From Saccharothrix luteola (GTDB taxonomy: Bacteria > Actinomycetota > Actinomycetes > Mycobacteriales > Pseudonocardiaceae): 64,000 nucleotides of DNA. Below the pieces are notes generated by a model that was not told where the DNA came from, did not search any database, and was given only the letters and a program-made list of their open reading frames with translations. How positions within the stretch are numbered: the first letter of the stretch is position 1; every line of letters starts with the position of its first letter. Shown one piece after another: positions 38,793 to 46,673 of the stretch. The translations under genes and the position numbers were made by a program. Where the stretch lies: positions 124,001 to 188,000 of the forward strand of contig NZ_JAJHUO010000018.1 in the NCBI RefSeq assembly GCF_020859565.1, given 5' to 3'.

Positions 38793-40016
38793 CTAAGCCA
38801 CTGAACGAACCCTGGTCACGAGCGCCGCCGCGCACAGCGTGGCGACCGCCGACACGGCGAACAACCCCCGGTACCCGCCGAGCGACGCCAGCACGAACGT
38901 CGTCAGCAGCGGCGCGATCACCTGGGGCAGTGAGTTGGCGATGTTGAGCACGCCGAGGTCCTTGGCCCGGTCCGACGCGGCGGGCAGCACCTGCGTCAGC
39001 AGGGCCAGCGCCACCGCCCAGTACGCGCCGAAGCCGAGCCCGAGCAGCGGTGCGGCGATCAGCGCGGCCGGCCACGTCGGCCACGCGACCAGCAGCAACG
39101 CGGCGACGGCCATCACGCCGGCCGCCAGGAGCACGTACGGCTTGCGGCGGCCGGCGCGGTCGGAGTGGGTGCCGACGGCGAACGCGCCGATCGCCAGCGC
39201 CACGCCGTAGAGCAGCATCAGCACCAGCAGGCCGTTCTCGGGTTCCGGGTGCCGGACCACGTCGCCGAGGAAGTACAGCAGGTAGAGCGTGCCGAACGCG
39301 TTGCCCAGGTTGATCATGAAGTGCGCGCACCACGCCCAGGCGAAGTCCGGGTGCCGCCTCGGCGACACCCACAGCTCGCGCCACCGCAGCGCCGGGCGGG
39401 CGGCGGGCGGCAGGCGGACGTCCGGGGTGATCAGCACGAACGCCAGCGCACCGGCCACGACCAGCGCCGCGCACGCCAGGTACCCGTTCGCCAGGCCGCT
39501 GACCAGCACCGTCACCACGACCGCGCCGAGCACCGTGCCGAGCATCTGGGAGACGCCGACGAGCCCGCCCACCTTGGCCCGCTGCCGCACGGGCACCCGG
39601 TCGGGCACGGCGGAGGTGAGGCTGGCGAGCATCCCGTTCAGCCCGGCCTGCACCAGGCACCACCCGATCACCATCACACCGACGGATGACGCGGACGACA
39701 GCACGACCAGGCCGACGGCGCCGACGAGCGCGCCCGCGAGCGTCCACGGGTGCCGCCGGCCGAACCGGGACGTGGTGCGGTCCGACGACAGCCCGATCAG
39801 CGGGTTCGCGATCAGCGCCACGAGCGCGCCCACGCCCGTGACCAGGCCGAACACCGCTTCCTTGGCGGTGGAGTCGAGCAGTTCGGCCTGCTGCGGCAGC
39901 AACACCTGGATGGGCGCGTAGATGGCCAGCCAGAGGCCGAGGTTGGCGAGGAACAGCCACGTCATCCACGACCGGCGGACGGGGACGGCCGGTTCCGCCA
40001 ACGCCTCCGCCGTCAC
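38793..40016 (-). CDS. MFS transporter, GPH-like sugar permease
   Basis: This 407-residue protein has twelve predicted helices. The loop NPLIGLSSDRTTSRFGRRHP is the glycoside-cation symporter (GPH-like) signature, repeated weakly as GTHSDRAGRRKPYVLL. Start GTG 40016 overlaps the upstream glucosidase stop by four bases (GTGA), so the transporter and the enzyme are made together. It probably imports a glucoside that the GH1 enzyme then splits in the cytoplasm. The divergent TetR-type gene is the probable regulator. Confidence 0.92.
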   Translation of the reverse strand: MTAEALAEPAVPVRRSWMTWLFLANLGLWLAIYAPIQVLLPQQAELLDSTAKEAVFGLVTGVGALVALIANPLIGLSSDRTTSRFGRRHPWTLAGALVGAVGLVVLSSASSVGVMVIGWCLVQAGLNGMLASLTSAVPDRVPVRQRAKVGGLVGVSQMLGTVLGAVVVTVLVSGLANGYLACAALVVAGALAFVLITPDVRLPPAARPALRWRELWVSPRRHPDFAWAWCAHFMINLGNAFGTLYLLYFLGDVVRHPEPENGLLVLMLLYGVALAIGAFAVGTHSDRAGRRKPYVLLAAGVMAVAALLLVAWPTWPAALIAAPLLGLGFGAYWAVALALLTQVLPAASDRAKDLGVLNIANSLPQVIAPLLTTFVLASLGGYRGLFAVSAVATLCAAALVTRVRSVA

Positions 40017-41239
40017 CGCCTGATCCGATCGCGGTACCACTCGTACGAGGCACGCGGGGTGCGTTGCTGCGTTTCGCAGTCGACCTGGACGAGGCCGAAC
40101 CGCTGCGAGTACCCCGAGTCCCACTCGAAGTTGTCCATCAGGGACCACACGAAGTACCCGCGCACGTCCGCCTTCAGGGCTTCTTCGATGTGCGCGTCCA
40201 GGTACGCGATCCGCTCGGCGTCGTGGAGCGAGTCCGGGTAGCTGCACCCGCTCTCCGTCACGTAGACGGGCGGCAAGTCGACAAATCGATCTCGCAACAG
40301 GGAGATCATCTCGGACAGCCCGGACGGGACGACCGGCCAGCCGAACCCGGTCTTCGGGTACTCGTCGACGTCCACCAGCTCGAACGGCAGCGGGTTGCCC
40401 TCGGATGGCAGCCGCAGCCGGGTCGGGTTGTAGTAGTTGACGCCGTAGAAGTCGAGCGGCGCGGAGGTGATCGCCAGGTCGCCGTCCACGATCGGCAAGC
40501 GGTCGGCCAGCGAGTCCGGGTAGCGGCCGGCCAGCTGCGCGTCGGCGTAGAGCCAGTTGTGCAGATCGGAGTAGGCCTCGGCGGCGGGGCCGTCGGCCGG
40601 GGTGGCGGGCCAGGCGGGCGTGTGGTTGTTGGCCGTGCCGACGGCGCGCGCTCCGGCGGAACGCAGGGCCTGCACGGCGAGCCCGTGCGCGAGGTTGAGG
40701 TGGTGGGCGGTCGGCAGGGCGTCGAAGAGCAGCGCCTTGCCCGGCGCGTGCTGCCCGGTGGCATACCCGAGCAGCGTGACCATCGCGGGCTCGTTGATCG
40801 GGATCCACATCGCGACCCGGTCGGCCAGGCGTGCGGCGACCCGCTCGGCGTACTCGGCGAACCGGTGCGCGGTGTCGCGGGAGAGCCAGCCGCCCTCCTC
40901 CTCGACGGCCAGCGGCGTGTCCCAGTGGTACAGCGTGACGACGGGCGCGATGCCGGACTCCAGCAGCTCGTCCACCAGCCGGTCGTAGAACACCAGGTCG
41001 CCCGCGAGCACCCGCGGCCACGACACGGAGAACCGGTAGGCGCCGACGCCGAGGGACCGCATCAGGCCGACGTCCTCGCGGTAGCGGCGGTAGTGGTCGC
41101 ACGCCACGGACGCGTCGTGGCCCTCGAACGCCGGGAACGCGTCCCACACGGACGGTCGCCTGCCGGCGGCGGTGAACGAGCCTTCGATCTGGAACGCGGA
41201 GGTCGACACGCCCCACAGGAAGTCGTCGGACAGGGTCAC
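40013..41239 (-). CDS. GH1 beta-glucosidase
   Basis: This 408-residue cytoplasmic retaining glycosidase shows the GH1 start LSDDFLWGVSTSAFQIEGS, RFSVSWPRV, acid/base Glu in WIPINEPAMV, and nucleophile Glu in VYVTESGCSYPDS. The usual motif around the nucleophile is TENG, and here it is TESG. RGYFVWSLMDNFEWDSGYSQ and RFGLVQVD close the fold. It is shorter than most GH1 enzymes (about 450). Start GTG 41239 has GGGAGG at good spacing. It is coupled to the MFS gene by a GTGA overlap. Activity on cellobiose or a plant glucoside is expected; specificity is unknown. Confidence 0.94.
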   Translation of the reverse strand: MTLSDDFLWGVSTSAFQIEGSFTAAGRRPSVWDAFPAFEGHDASVACDHYRRYREDVGLMRSLGVGAYRFSVSWPRVLAGDLVFYDRLVDELLESGIAPVVTLYHWDTPLAVEEEGGWLSRDTAHRFAEYAERVAARLADRVAMWIPINEPAMVTLLGYATGQHAPGKALLFDALPTAHHLNLAHGLAVQALRSAGARAVGTANNHTPAWPATPADGPAAEAYSDLHNWLYADAQLAGRYPDSLADRLPIVDGDLAITSAPLDFYGVNYYNPTRLRLPSEGNPLPFELVDVDEYPKTGFGWPVVPSGLSEMISLLRDRFVDLPPVYVTESGCSYPDSLHDAERIAYLDAHIEEALKADVRGYFVWSLMDNFEWDSGYSQRFGLVQVDCETQQRTPRASYEWYRDRIRR

Positions 41240-41358
41240 GCAAGCCTCCCGAAACATGAAAGTGATTCGGATCGTAGGCGTGTTGCGCCGTGAAGTGAAG
41301 TGGAAAGGTCCATTACCGGGCACTATGGAGTCCCGCCACCCATTCAGCAGGAGTCGCC

Positions 41359-41973
41359 GTGACCAGTACGACCCCGCTGCGCCGTCAGCCGGTGCAGCAG
41401 CGCAGCGCCAAGCGCGTCGAGCGGATGCTCGAGGCCTGCGCACAGCTCATCGAGGAGGTCGGCTACGACGGAGTCACCACGACATTGATCGCCGAGCGCG
41501 CGGGTGTCGCGGTCGGCTCGCTCTACCAGTTCTTCCCCGACAAACGGGCCGTCGTGCAGGCGCTGACCCTGCGCAACCTGGAGAAGTTCATCCAGACGGT
41601 GGACGGCCGGTTCACCTCGACGACCCTCGACCACTGGTGGGACGCCGTCGACTCGATCTTCGACGTGTACGTCTCGATGCACCGCGAGGTGCCCGCGTTC
41701 TCGAAGCTGCACTTCGGCGACGTCGTCGACATGCGGCTGCTCGACGACCGGCGCGACAACAACACGGTCATCTCCGACCGCATCGCGGAGATGATCTCGG
41801 CGAAGTTCGACATCCCGCTCACCGAGCTGCAGCTGCCGATCTCGATCGCGGTCGAGGCGGCGGACGGTGTGCTGAACCTGGCGTTCCGCCGCGATCCGGC
41901 CGGTGACCAGCGGATCCTGGAGGAGGCCAAGGCGTTGGTCCGCGGGTATCTGTCGACACGGCTTCCGGACTAG
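41359..41973 (+). CDS. TetR-family regulator, divergent from the glucosidase operon
   Basis: This 204-residue protein has an N-terminal helix-turn-helix (RMLEACAQLIEEVGYDGVTT, then LIAERAGVAVGSLYQFFPDK) and a C-terminal ligand domain. The GTG 41359 start has CAGGAG upstream. It is divergent from the GH1-MFS pair with a 119-base gap that should carry their shared promoters. Regulation of a glycosidase by a TetR protein rather than LacI is less common. No perfect palindrome was seen in the gap. It might instead only regulate itself. Confidence 0.92.
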   Translation: MTSTTPLRRQPVQQRSAKRVERMLEACAQLIEEVGYDGVTTTLIAERAGVAVGSLYQFFPDKRAVVQALTLRNLEKFIQTVDGRFTSTTLDHWWDAVDSIFDVYVSMHREVPAFSKLHFGDVVDMRLLDDRRDNNTVISDRIAEMISAKFDIPLTELQLPISIAVEAADGVLNLAFRRDPAGDQRILEEAKALVRGYLSTRLPD

Positions 41974-42003
41974 GTCGAGGCTTTCGGACCAGGTCGGGGT
42001 CTG

Positions 42004-42056
42004 GGTCGGCCGGATCCGTCGGTCGGATTGGTCGGTCGGCCGGATTCGTCGGTCGG
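42004..42056. repeat. Two 23-bp direct repeats between convergent genes
   Basis: 42004-42026 and 42034-42056 match at 22 of 23 positions (GGTCGGCCGGATYCGTCGG and flank), 30 bp apart. They lie in the 94-base gap between the TetR gene and the aldolase-like gene. Role unknown; they may be slippage products. Confidence 0.8.
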
Positions 42057-42067
42057 CTCCGATTCGT

Positions 42068-43255
42068 TCAGCCGAACGAGTGCCCCTCGCCCCGGTAGGT
42101 GGGCACGGTCCGCTCCACCGCGCCGCCGCGGACGACGTGGTAGTGGGTGAACCGCTCGGCCAGCTCGCCCGCCTTGGCGTGCCGCAGCCACACGCGGTCG
42201 CCGAGGCGCAGCGAGTCGGCCGCCCGGCCCACCACCGGGGTCTGCACCTCGCCGGCGCCCTCCAGCGGCAGCAGCTTCAGCCCGACCGGCAGGTACGGGG
42301 TGGGCTGGCGGTCGGGGGTCGCGGTGCCGGAGGCGATGTAGCCGCCGGAGAACAGCGTGGCCACGTGCCGCTTCGGTCTGCGCACGACAGGCAGGGCGAA
42401 CAGCACGGCGGGCTTGGGCTGGAAGCCGCGGTAGCCGTCGAACAGGGTCGGGCCGATGAGCCCGGATCCGGCGGCGAGCTCGGTGACCGACGGGTCGGCG
42501 GCGGTGATCTCCAGGCTGCCGGTGCCGCCGCCGTTGACGAACTCCAGGTCGGCGACCTGGCGCACGGCGGCGATCGCGACGGTGCGGCGTTCGACCAGCT
42601 CGGCGGCCGAGTGCCGTTGCATCCAGCGCAGGACCGCGCCGCGCACCGGCTTGCCCGGCGGCTGGTCGCCCAGGCCCGCGATCTGCCCCTCGTAGCCCAT
42701 CACGCCGACCAGCCGGAACCCCGGCCGGCGCACGATCGCCTCGGCCAGGGCGCGCGCTTCACGTGCCGTGTGCACGGGTGACCGGCGTGGGCCGATGTGC
42801 AGCCCGGGCACCGGCCGCCAGGACACGTCCAGCTCCAGGCACACCCGGATCTCCGGGTGGTCGGCGCCGAGCACGGCGTGGACCAGGTCGAGGTGCGCGG
42901 TCGAGTCGACCACGATCGTGATCCTCGCCCGCGCCTTGTCGTCCTTGGCGAGTTCGGTCAGCGCGGCCTGGTCGACGGTCGGGTAGGCGACCAGGAGGTC
43001 TTCGGAGAGGTCGACGGAGGACAGCCACAGCGCCTCGGCCAGCGAGTAGCACATGACGCCCGCGAAACCGGGCCGGGCGAGCACCCGTTCCAGCAGCGCG
43101 CGGACCCGGACGGACTTGCTCGCCACCCGGATCGGCCGCCCGCCCGCGCGGCGCACGAGGTCGGCCGCGTTGCTGTCGAAGGCGTCCAGGTCGACGATCG
43201 CGAGCGGGGGGTCGTGCTCCTCCGTCGCGGCGTCCAGGCGCGTGCGGTGCTGCAT
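42068..43255 (-). CDS. PLP-dependent D-threonine aldolase/D-serine dehydratase-like enzyme
   Basis: This 395-residue protein has an N-terminal alanine-racemase-like barrel with the PLP Lys in GRPIRVASKSVRVRALLE. The substrate region contains GYEGQIAGLGDQPPG and LEFVNGGGTGSLE. The C-terminal domain has RVWLRHAKAGELAERFTHYH, whose His-x-Lys-x-Gly-Glu pattern resembles the metal site of D-threonine aldolases and D-serine dehydratases. ATG 43255 (MQHRTRLDAATEE) is chosen; further upstream codons run into the operator. Its probable role is breakdown of a D-amino acid. It is divergent from the FAD oxidase, with a shared palindrome between them. Confidence 0.87.
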   Translation of the reverse strand: MQHRTRLDAATEEHDPPLAIVDLDAFDSNAADLVRRAGGRPIRVASKSVRVRALLERVLARPGFAGVMCYSLAEALWLSSVDLSEDLLVAYPTVDQAALTELAKDDKARARITIVVDSTAHLDLVHAVLGADHPEIRVCLELDVSWRPVPGLHIGPRRSPVHTAREARALAEAIVRRPGFRLVGVMGYEGQIAGLGDQPPGKPVRGAVLRWMQRHSAAELVERRTVAIAAVRQVADLEFVNGGGTGSLEITAADPSVTELAAGSGLIGPTLFDGYRGFQPKPAVLFALPVVRRPKRHVATLFSGGYIASGTATPDRQPTPYLPVGLKLLPLEGAGEVQTPVVGRAADSLRLGDRVWLRHAKAGELAERFTHYHVVRGGAVERTVPTYRGEGHSFG

Positions 43256-43274
43256 GGGCCTCACCGTACTTGAA

Positions 43275-43293
43275 AGGTGAATAGCTTTCACCT
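43275..43293. promoter_or_regulatory. Palindromic operator between divergent aldolase-like and oxidase genes
   Basis: AGGTGAA (43275-43281) and TTCACCT (43287-43293) are a perfect inverted repeat with a 5-base spacer. It sits 20-36 bases from each start codon, so one regulator could control both genes. The regulator is not encoded next to it. Confidence 0.7.
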
Positions 43294-43328
43294 ACGGTTC
43301 GTGCAACGCGTCACATCCGGAGGTGGGC

Positions 43329-44609
43329 ATGGCGACCCCGTGGACGAACTGGTCGCGCACGGCGTCCGCGAACCCGCACCGGGTGGAGCACCCGGCGAGC
43401 GTCGACGAGCTCGCTTCGGTCGTGGTGGGCGCGTCCAGTGTCCGCCCGCGCGGTAGCGGGCACTCGTTCACCGGCATCGCGGTCGCACCCGGTGTGGCGA
43501 TCGACCTCGACGCGTGGACCGGGATCGTCGACGTGTCGGGAACCCTGGTGACGGTCCGGTCGGGGACGACGTTGCACCAGCTCAACGCGCTGCTGGACGT
43601 GCTCGGGCTGGCCATGGCGAACCTCGGGGACATCGACGCGCAGACCGTCGCGGGTGCGATCTCGACCGGCACGCACGGCACGGGGGCGAAGCTCGGCGGC
43701 CTGGCGACGCAGGTCGTGGCGCTGGAGCTCGTGCTCGCCGACGGGTCGCTGGTGCGGTGCTCGGCCGACGAGCGGCCCGAGCTGTTCCAGGCGGCCAGGA
43801 TCGGGCTCGGCGCGCTGGGCGTGATCAGCACGGTCACGCTGCGGTGCGTGCCGTCGTTCGTGCTGCACGCCCGCGAGTTCCCCGGGCGGTTGGACGCGGT
43901 GCTGGAGGAGTTCGACGACCTGACCGCGGTCGAGGACCACGTGGAGTTCCACTGGTTCCCGCACTCCGACCGGGTGATCGTGAAGCGGAACAACCGGGTC
44001 GACGAGCCCGCCGCGCCGCTGTCGGCGCTGCGCCGGTTCTACGAGTACGAGGTGATGGAGAACGGCGCGTTCGGGCTGGTCTGCAAGCTGGCGAAGGCCG
44101 TGCCGTCGACCACCAGGACGCTCAACCGGGTGTGCGGGTCGCTGCTGTCGGAGCGCGACTACCGGGACGTCTCACACCGCGTTTTCGTCACGCCCCGGCG
44201 GGTGCGGTTCGTGGAGACCGAGTACGCGGTGCCGCGGGCGGCCCTGCACGACGTGCTGCGGGAGCTGCGGGCGGCGGTGGGTGGGCTCGAGCACGGCGTG
44301 ATCGTGCCGGTCGAGGTGCGGGTGGCGCAGGGTGACGACATCTGGCTGTCGACGGCGCACGGACGTGACACGGCTTACATCGCGGTGCACCAGTACCTCG
44401 GGATGCCGTACCGGCGGTACTTCGACGCGTTCGAGCGGATCGCGGGTGCGGTGGGCGGGCGTCCGCACTGGGGCAAGATGCACGGGCTCTCGGCTGGGGC
44501 CTTGCGTGGGCGGTACCCGCGCTTCGACGACTTCCGCCGGGTTCGTGGTGAGGTCGATCCCGGGGGGAAGTTCACCAACGCCTACCTCGATCGGGTGCTG
44601 GGGGATTGA
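43329..44609 (+). CDS. FAD-linked alditol or sugar-lactone oxidase
   Basis: This 426-residue oxidase of the VAO/PCMH type has an N-terminal FAD-binding domain with VRPRGSGHSFTGIAVAPG, whose His corresponds to the covalent FAD His of alditol oxidase, and AISTGTHGTGAKLGGLATQV. The C-terminal D-arabinono-lactone oxidase region ends with GGRPHWGKMHGLSAGALRGR, the HWGK motif of this group. It oxidises alditols, such as xylitol or sorbitol, or aldonolactones, making H2O2. ATG 43329 is used (GGAGG five bases upstream) rather than GTG 43323. It is divergent from the aldolase-like gene. Confidence 0.92.
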   Translation: MATPWTNWSRTASANPHRVEHPASVDELASVVVGASSVRPRGSGHSFTGIAVAPGVAIDLDAWTGIVDVSGTLVTVRSGTTLHQLNALLDVLGLAMANLGDIDAQTVAGAISTGTHGTGAKLGGLATQVVALELVLADGSLVRCSADERPELFQAARIGLGALGVISTVTLRCVPSFVLHAREFPGRLDAVLEEFDDLTAVEDHVEFHWFPHSDRVIVKRNNRVDEPAAPLSALRRFYEYEVMENGAFGLVCKLAKAVPSTTRTLNRVCGSLLSERDYRDVSHRVFVTPRRVRFVETEYAVPRAALHDVLRELRAAVGGLEHGVIVPVEVRVAQGDDIWLSTAHGRDTAYIAVHQYLGMPYRRYFDAFERIAGAVGGRPHWGKMHGLSAGALRGRYPRFDDFRRVRGEVDPGGKFTNAYLDRVLGD

Positions 44610-44708
44610 AAGAGTCCTCGCCGGACGGACAGATCAGCAGGATGACGTCCGCTGGGTGGTTCTGTGCCGGGTCCGTTGTCGGTCCGGGTTTCGTGTCATC
44701 CCACCGAA

Positions 44709-44730
44709 GCCCTTCCCTGGGAGGAAGGGC
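44709..44730. terminator. Terminator hairpin after the oxidase gene
   Basis: GCCCTTCC (44709-44716) pairs perfectly with GGAAGGGC (44723-44730) around CTGGGA. It lies between convergent gene ends; the rest of the 44610-44760 gap shows nothing else. Confidence 0.7.
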
Positions 44731-44760
44731 GGTGCCAGTGGACGGGAAGGTGTGGTGGGA

Positions 44761-45393
44761 CTAGAAGGCGTTGGCGATGGGGGTGTCGCCGGAGATCAGT
44801 TCGTAGGTGCGGCGGACGGTGCCGGGGCGGTCCAGGAGGGCGACGACGACTGCTGCCACGTCGGCTCGCGGTACGGAACCCCGTAGCGGTTCTTCGGCGA
44901 GTTCCACGCGGCCGGTCGGCTCGTCGTCGGTCAGCCGGCCCGGCCGCAGGATCGTCCAGTCCAGGTCCCGTTCGCGCAGGTCGTCCTCGGCGGCGGCCTT
45001 TGCCGCCAGGTAGGCGTCGAACACCTCGTCACCGGTGGTGCGGCCGATGCCCGTGGCGCTGATCTGGATGAACCGGCGCACGCCCGCCTGTTCCGCCGCC
45101 TCCGCGAACAGCACCGCCGCGGCGCGGTCCACCGTGTCCTTGCGCGCCACCCCGCTGCCCGGTCCGGCGCCCGCGGCGAAGAGGGCCGCGCCGGCGCCGG
45201 TCAACAGTTCCGCGACCGAAGCGACGTCGGTCGCCTCCAGGTCGCAGTGGACGGGGACGCCGCCCGCGTCCAGCACGTCCGCGTGGTGGTCCGGGTTGCG
45301 CACCAGCGCGGTGGCGCTGTCACCCCTCGCGGCCAGCAGCCGCTCCACCCGCAACGCGATCTTGCCGTGTCCGCCCGCGATCACTACTCGCAT
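44761..45393 (-). CDS. NAD(P)-binding protein, SDR-a5-like
   Basis: This 210-residue Rossmann protein has MRVVIAGGHGKIALRVERLL, with the atypical GGHGKIA motif, then a VRRFIQISATGIGR block and YLAAKAAAEDDLRERDLDWT carrying Tyr-x3-Lys. WTILRPGRLTDDEPTGRVEL is a signature of the atypical SDR-a5 group, whose members resemble flavin or biliverdin reductases. Starts at ATG 45393. It lies 14 bases after the stop of the 45408 gene, same direction, so the two are probably co-transcribed. Confidence 0.9.
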   Translation of the reverse strand: MRVVIAGGHGKIALRVERLLAARGDSATALVRNPDHHADVLDAGGVPVHCDLEATDVASVAELLTGAGAALFAAGAGPGSGVARKDTVDRAAAVLFAEAAEQAGVRRFIQISATGIGRTTGDEVFDAYLAAKAAAEDDLRERDLDWTILRPGRLTDDEPTGRVELAEEPLRGSVPRADVAAVVVALLDRPGTVRRTYELISGDTPIANAF

Positions 45394-45407
45394 GGTCCGA
45401 CCGTAGG

Positions 45408-46025
45408 TCAGGACGCGGTCGCCAGCACCTGCTCGTACACGAGTTCGTTCACCCAACGGGTGGTCGCGGTGTCCTCGACCGGCACGGTCTCGTTGCGGCC
45501 GGCGACGTCCGTGCTCAGCTGGAGCTCCTCGTCGGCCAGCAGCACCGAGACGCCGTAGCGGCGCACCCGCGGCAGGCAGTTGGCCAGGTAGTCGTGCGTG
45601 AAGACGACGGAGGTCGGCAGGACGGCGGCGGCGTTGCCGAAGCGGGCGAACGGCACCGCCGAGGCCAGGGCGGTCCGCCAGTGCCGGGCGACCGCCAGGA
45701 CGCCCACGATCCGCACCGCGGCGGGCGGCACGCGGCCGTCCATCTCCGGCCACACCCAGGTGGACACGGTGGTGCGGTCGGTCTCCGGGCCCGCGCCGAG
45801 GCACAGCCGCTCGGCGTGCGCGTCGGCCAGCAGCTCCGCCACCACGATCACCTTGCGCCCCATGAGGACCATCTCGGGCAGCACCACGCCGTGCCAGCCG
45901 AGGCGCACCGCCGCGGAGGCGGCCAGCTCCTCGACGGAACCGGGCAGTTCGGGAACCGGAACCGCGGTCGCCGACAGCGCCCTGGTGTCGTCGGTGTCCG
46001 CGATCCGTGCTGGTGTGCTGCTCAC
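45408..46025 (-). CDS. Unrecognised 205-residue soluble protein
   Basis: The gene starts at GTG 46025 after GAGGAGG (strong). The protein shows GSVEELAASAAVRLGWHGVV, LMGRKVIVVAELLADAHAER, TDRTTVSTWVWPEMDGRVPP and AVVLPTSVVFTHDYLANCLP. It is a mixed alpha/beta protein without membrane segments, and the end reads RWVNELVYEQVLATAS. No family is recognised. Good codon bias and ribosome site make it a real gene. It is transcribed before the SDR-type gene with a 14-base gap. Confidence 0.75.
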   Translation of the reverse strand: MSSTPARIADTDDTRALSATAVPVPELPGSVEELAASAAVRLGWHGVVLPEMVLMGRKVIVVAELLADAHAERLCLGAGPETDRTTVSTWVWPEMDGRVPPAAVRIVGVLAVARHWRTALASAVPFARFGNAAAVLPTSVVFTHDYLANCLPRVRRYGVSVLLADEELQLSTDVAGRNETVPVEDTATTRWVNELVYEQVLATAS

Positions 46026-46424
46026 GCCAGGGCCTCCTCGGCAACCACGACGGGCTGTCCGCCGCGTTTCGACTCGTGCTCTGGATAAGGCGTACCAGGT
46101 GGGACCGGCCCCACCCTCGGGGCAAAAGGCGTCCTGCGATCGGCGGCGTCGAGCGGTCGGTAACCGGTCGGCGACCGGCGGGGGGACTTCGGCCCGGCGG
46201 TGCTGCCGTCTGGGTGACCCCGGCGGGCCTCGGACGCCTGAAGACTGCTCAGCGTGTGCGTCGCTCGCCTGGAACGACCGCCGGACCGGGGCCGCCGGCC
46301 GGCCCGCCCACCCCACCGCCGACCGCTCGGCGTGCGAAATCGACCGACCGCCCCGAGCCGCCACGTTCGGCCGCGGCTGTGCGGGTGACAGACATCACGC
46401 ATCCGCCGGAGGCGAAAAGACGGA
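46026..46424. other. About 400-bp intergenic region without recognised gene
   Basis: The space between the 45408 gene and the tRNA-Leu terminator is GC-rich, and its open frames are Arg/Pro-rich without a ribosome site or any plausible fold. It should hold the promoter of the leftward gene. A short stem GGTGGG/CCCACC (46098-46115) is the only structure noted. Confidence 0.55.
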
Positions 46425-46472
46425 AAAACCATGAAGTCCCACCCACGACAGTGGATGGGACTTCATGGTTTT
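46425..46472 (-). terminator. Strong terminator of tRNA-Leu
   Basis: Arms of 22 bases (46425-46446 and 46451-46472) pair at 21 of 22 positions around GACA, beginning AAAACCATGAAG. Read on the reverse strand it starts at the encoded CCA of the tRNA and is followed by a T-rich stretch. Confidence 0.9.
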
Positions 46473-46474
46473 GG

Positions 46475-46557
46475 TGGGCGAGGGGGGAGTTGAACCCCCA
46501 CGTCCTTTCGGACACACGGACCTGAACCGTGCGCGTCTGCCATTCCGCCACTCGCCC
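46475..46557 (-). tRNA. tRNA-Leu (anticodon CAG)
   Basis: On the reverse strand the acceptor GGGCGAG pairs with CTCGCCC. The D arm has TGGCGGAATGGCAGACG, and the anticodon stem CACGG/CCGTG surrounds TTCAGGT with anticodon CAG. A long class II variable arm (TGTCCGAAAGGACG) and the T arm GGGGGTTCAACTCCCCC follow. CCA is encoded at 46472-46474. It decodes CTG, the major Leu codon here. A tRNA-Leu next to fhaA is conserved in actinobacteria. Confidence 0.96.
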
Positions 46558-46673
46558 GGAGCGACGTGGAGAACACTAGCATGGTCCCCGTCCGGGTTAC
46601 CAATTGCCCCGTGTCCCACCACGTCAGCCCGGATACGATCGGTCGTGGAAGTCGACCGGGTCGGAGGGTTGCC

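Noticed and set aside
42004..42056. Direct repeats considered as a CRISPR array
   Set aside because: Only two copies, 30 bp apart, with a 7-base gap; no cas genes in the window.
46026..46424. Open frames in the region before tRNA-Leu
   Set aside because: All are Arg/Pro-rich, lack ribosome sites and have no fold-like pattern.
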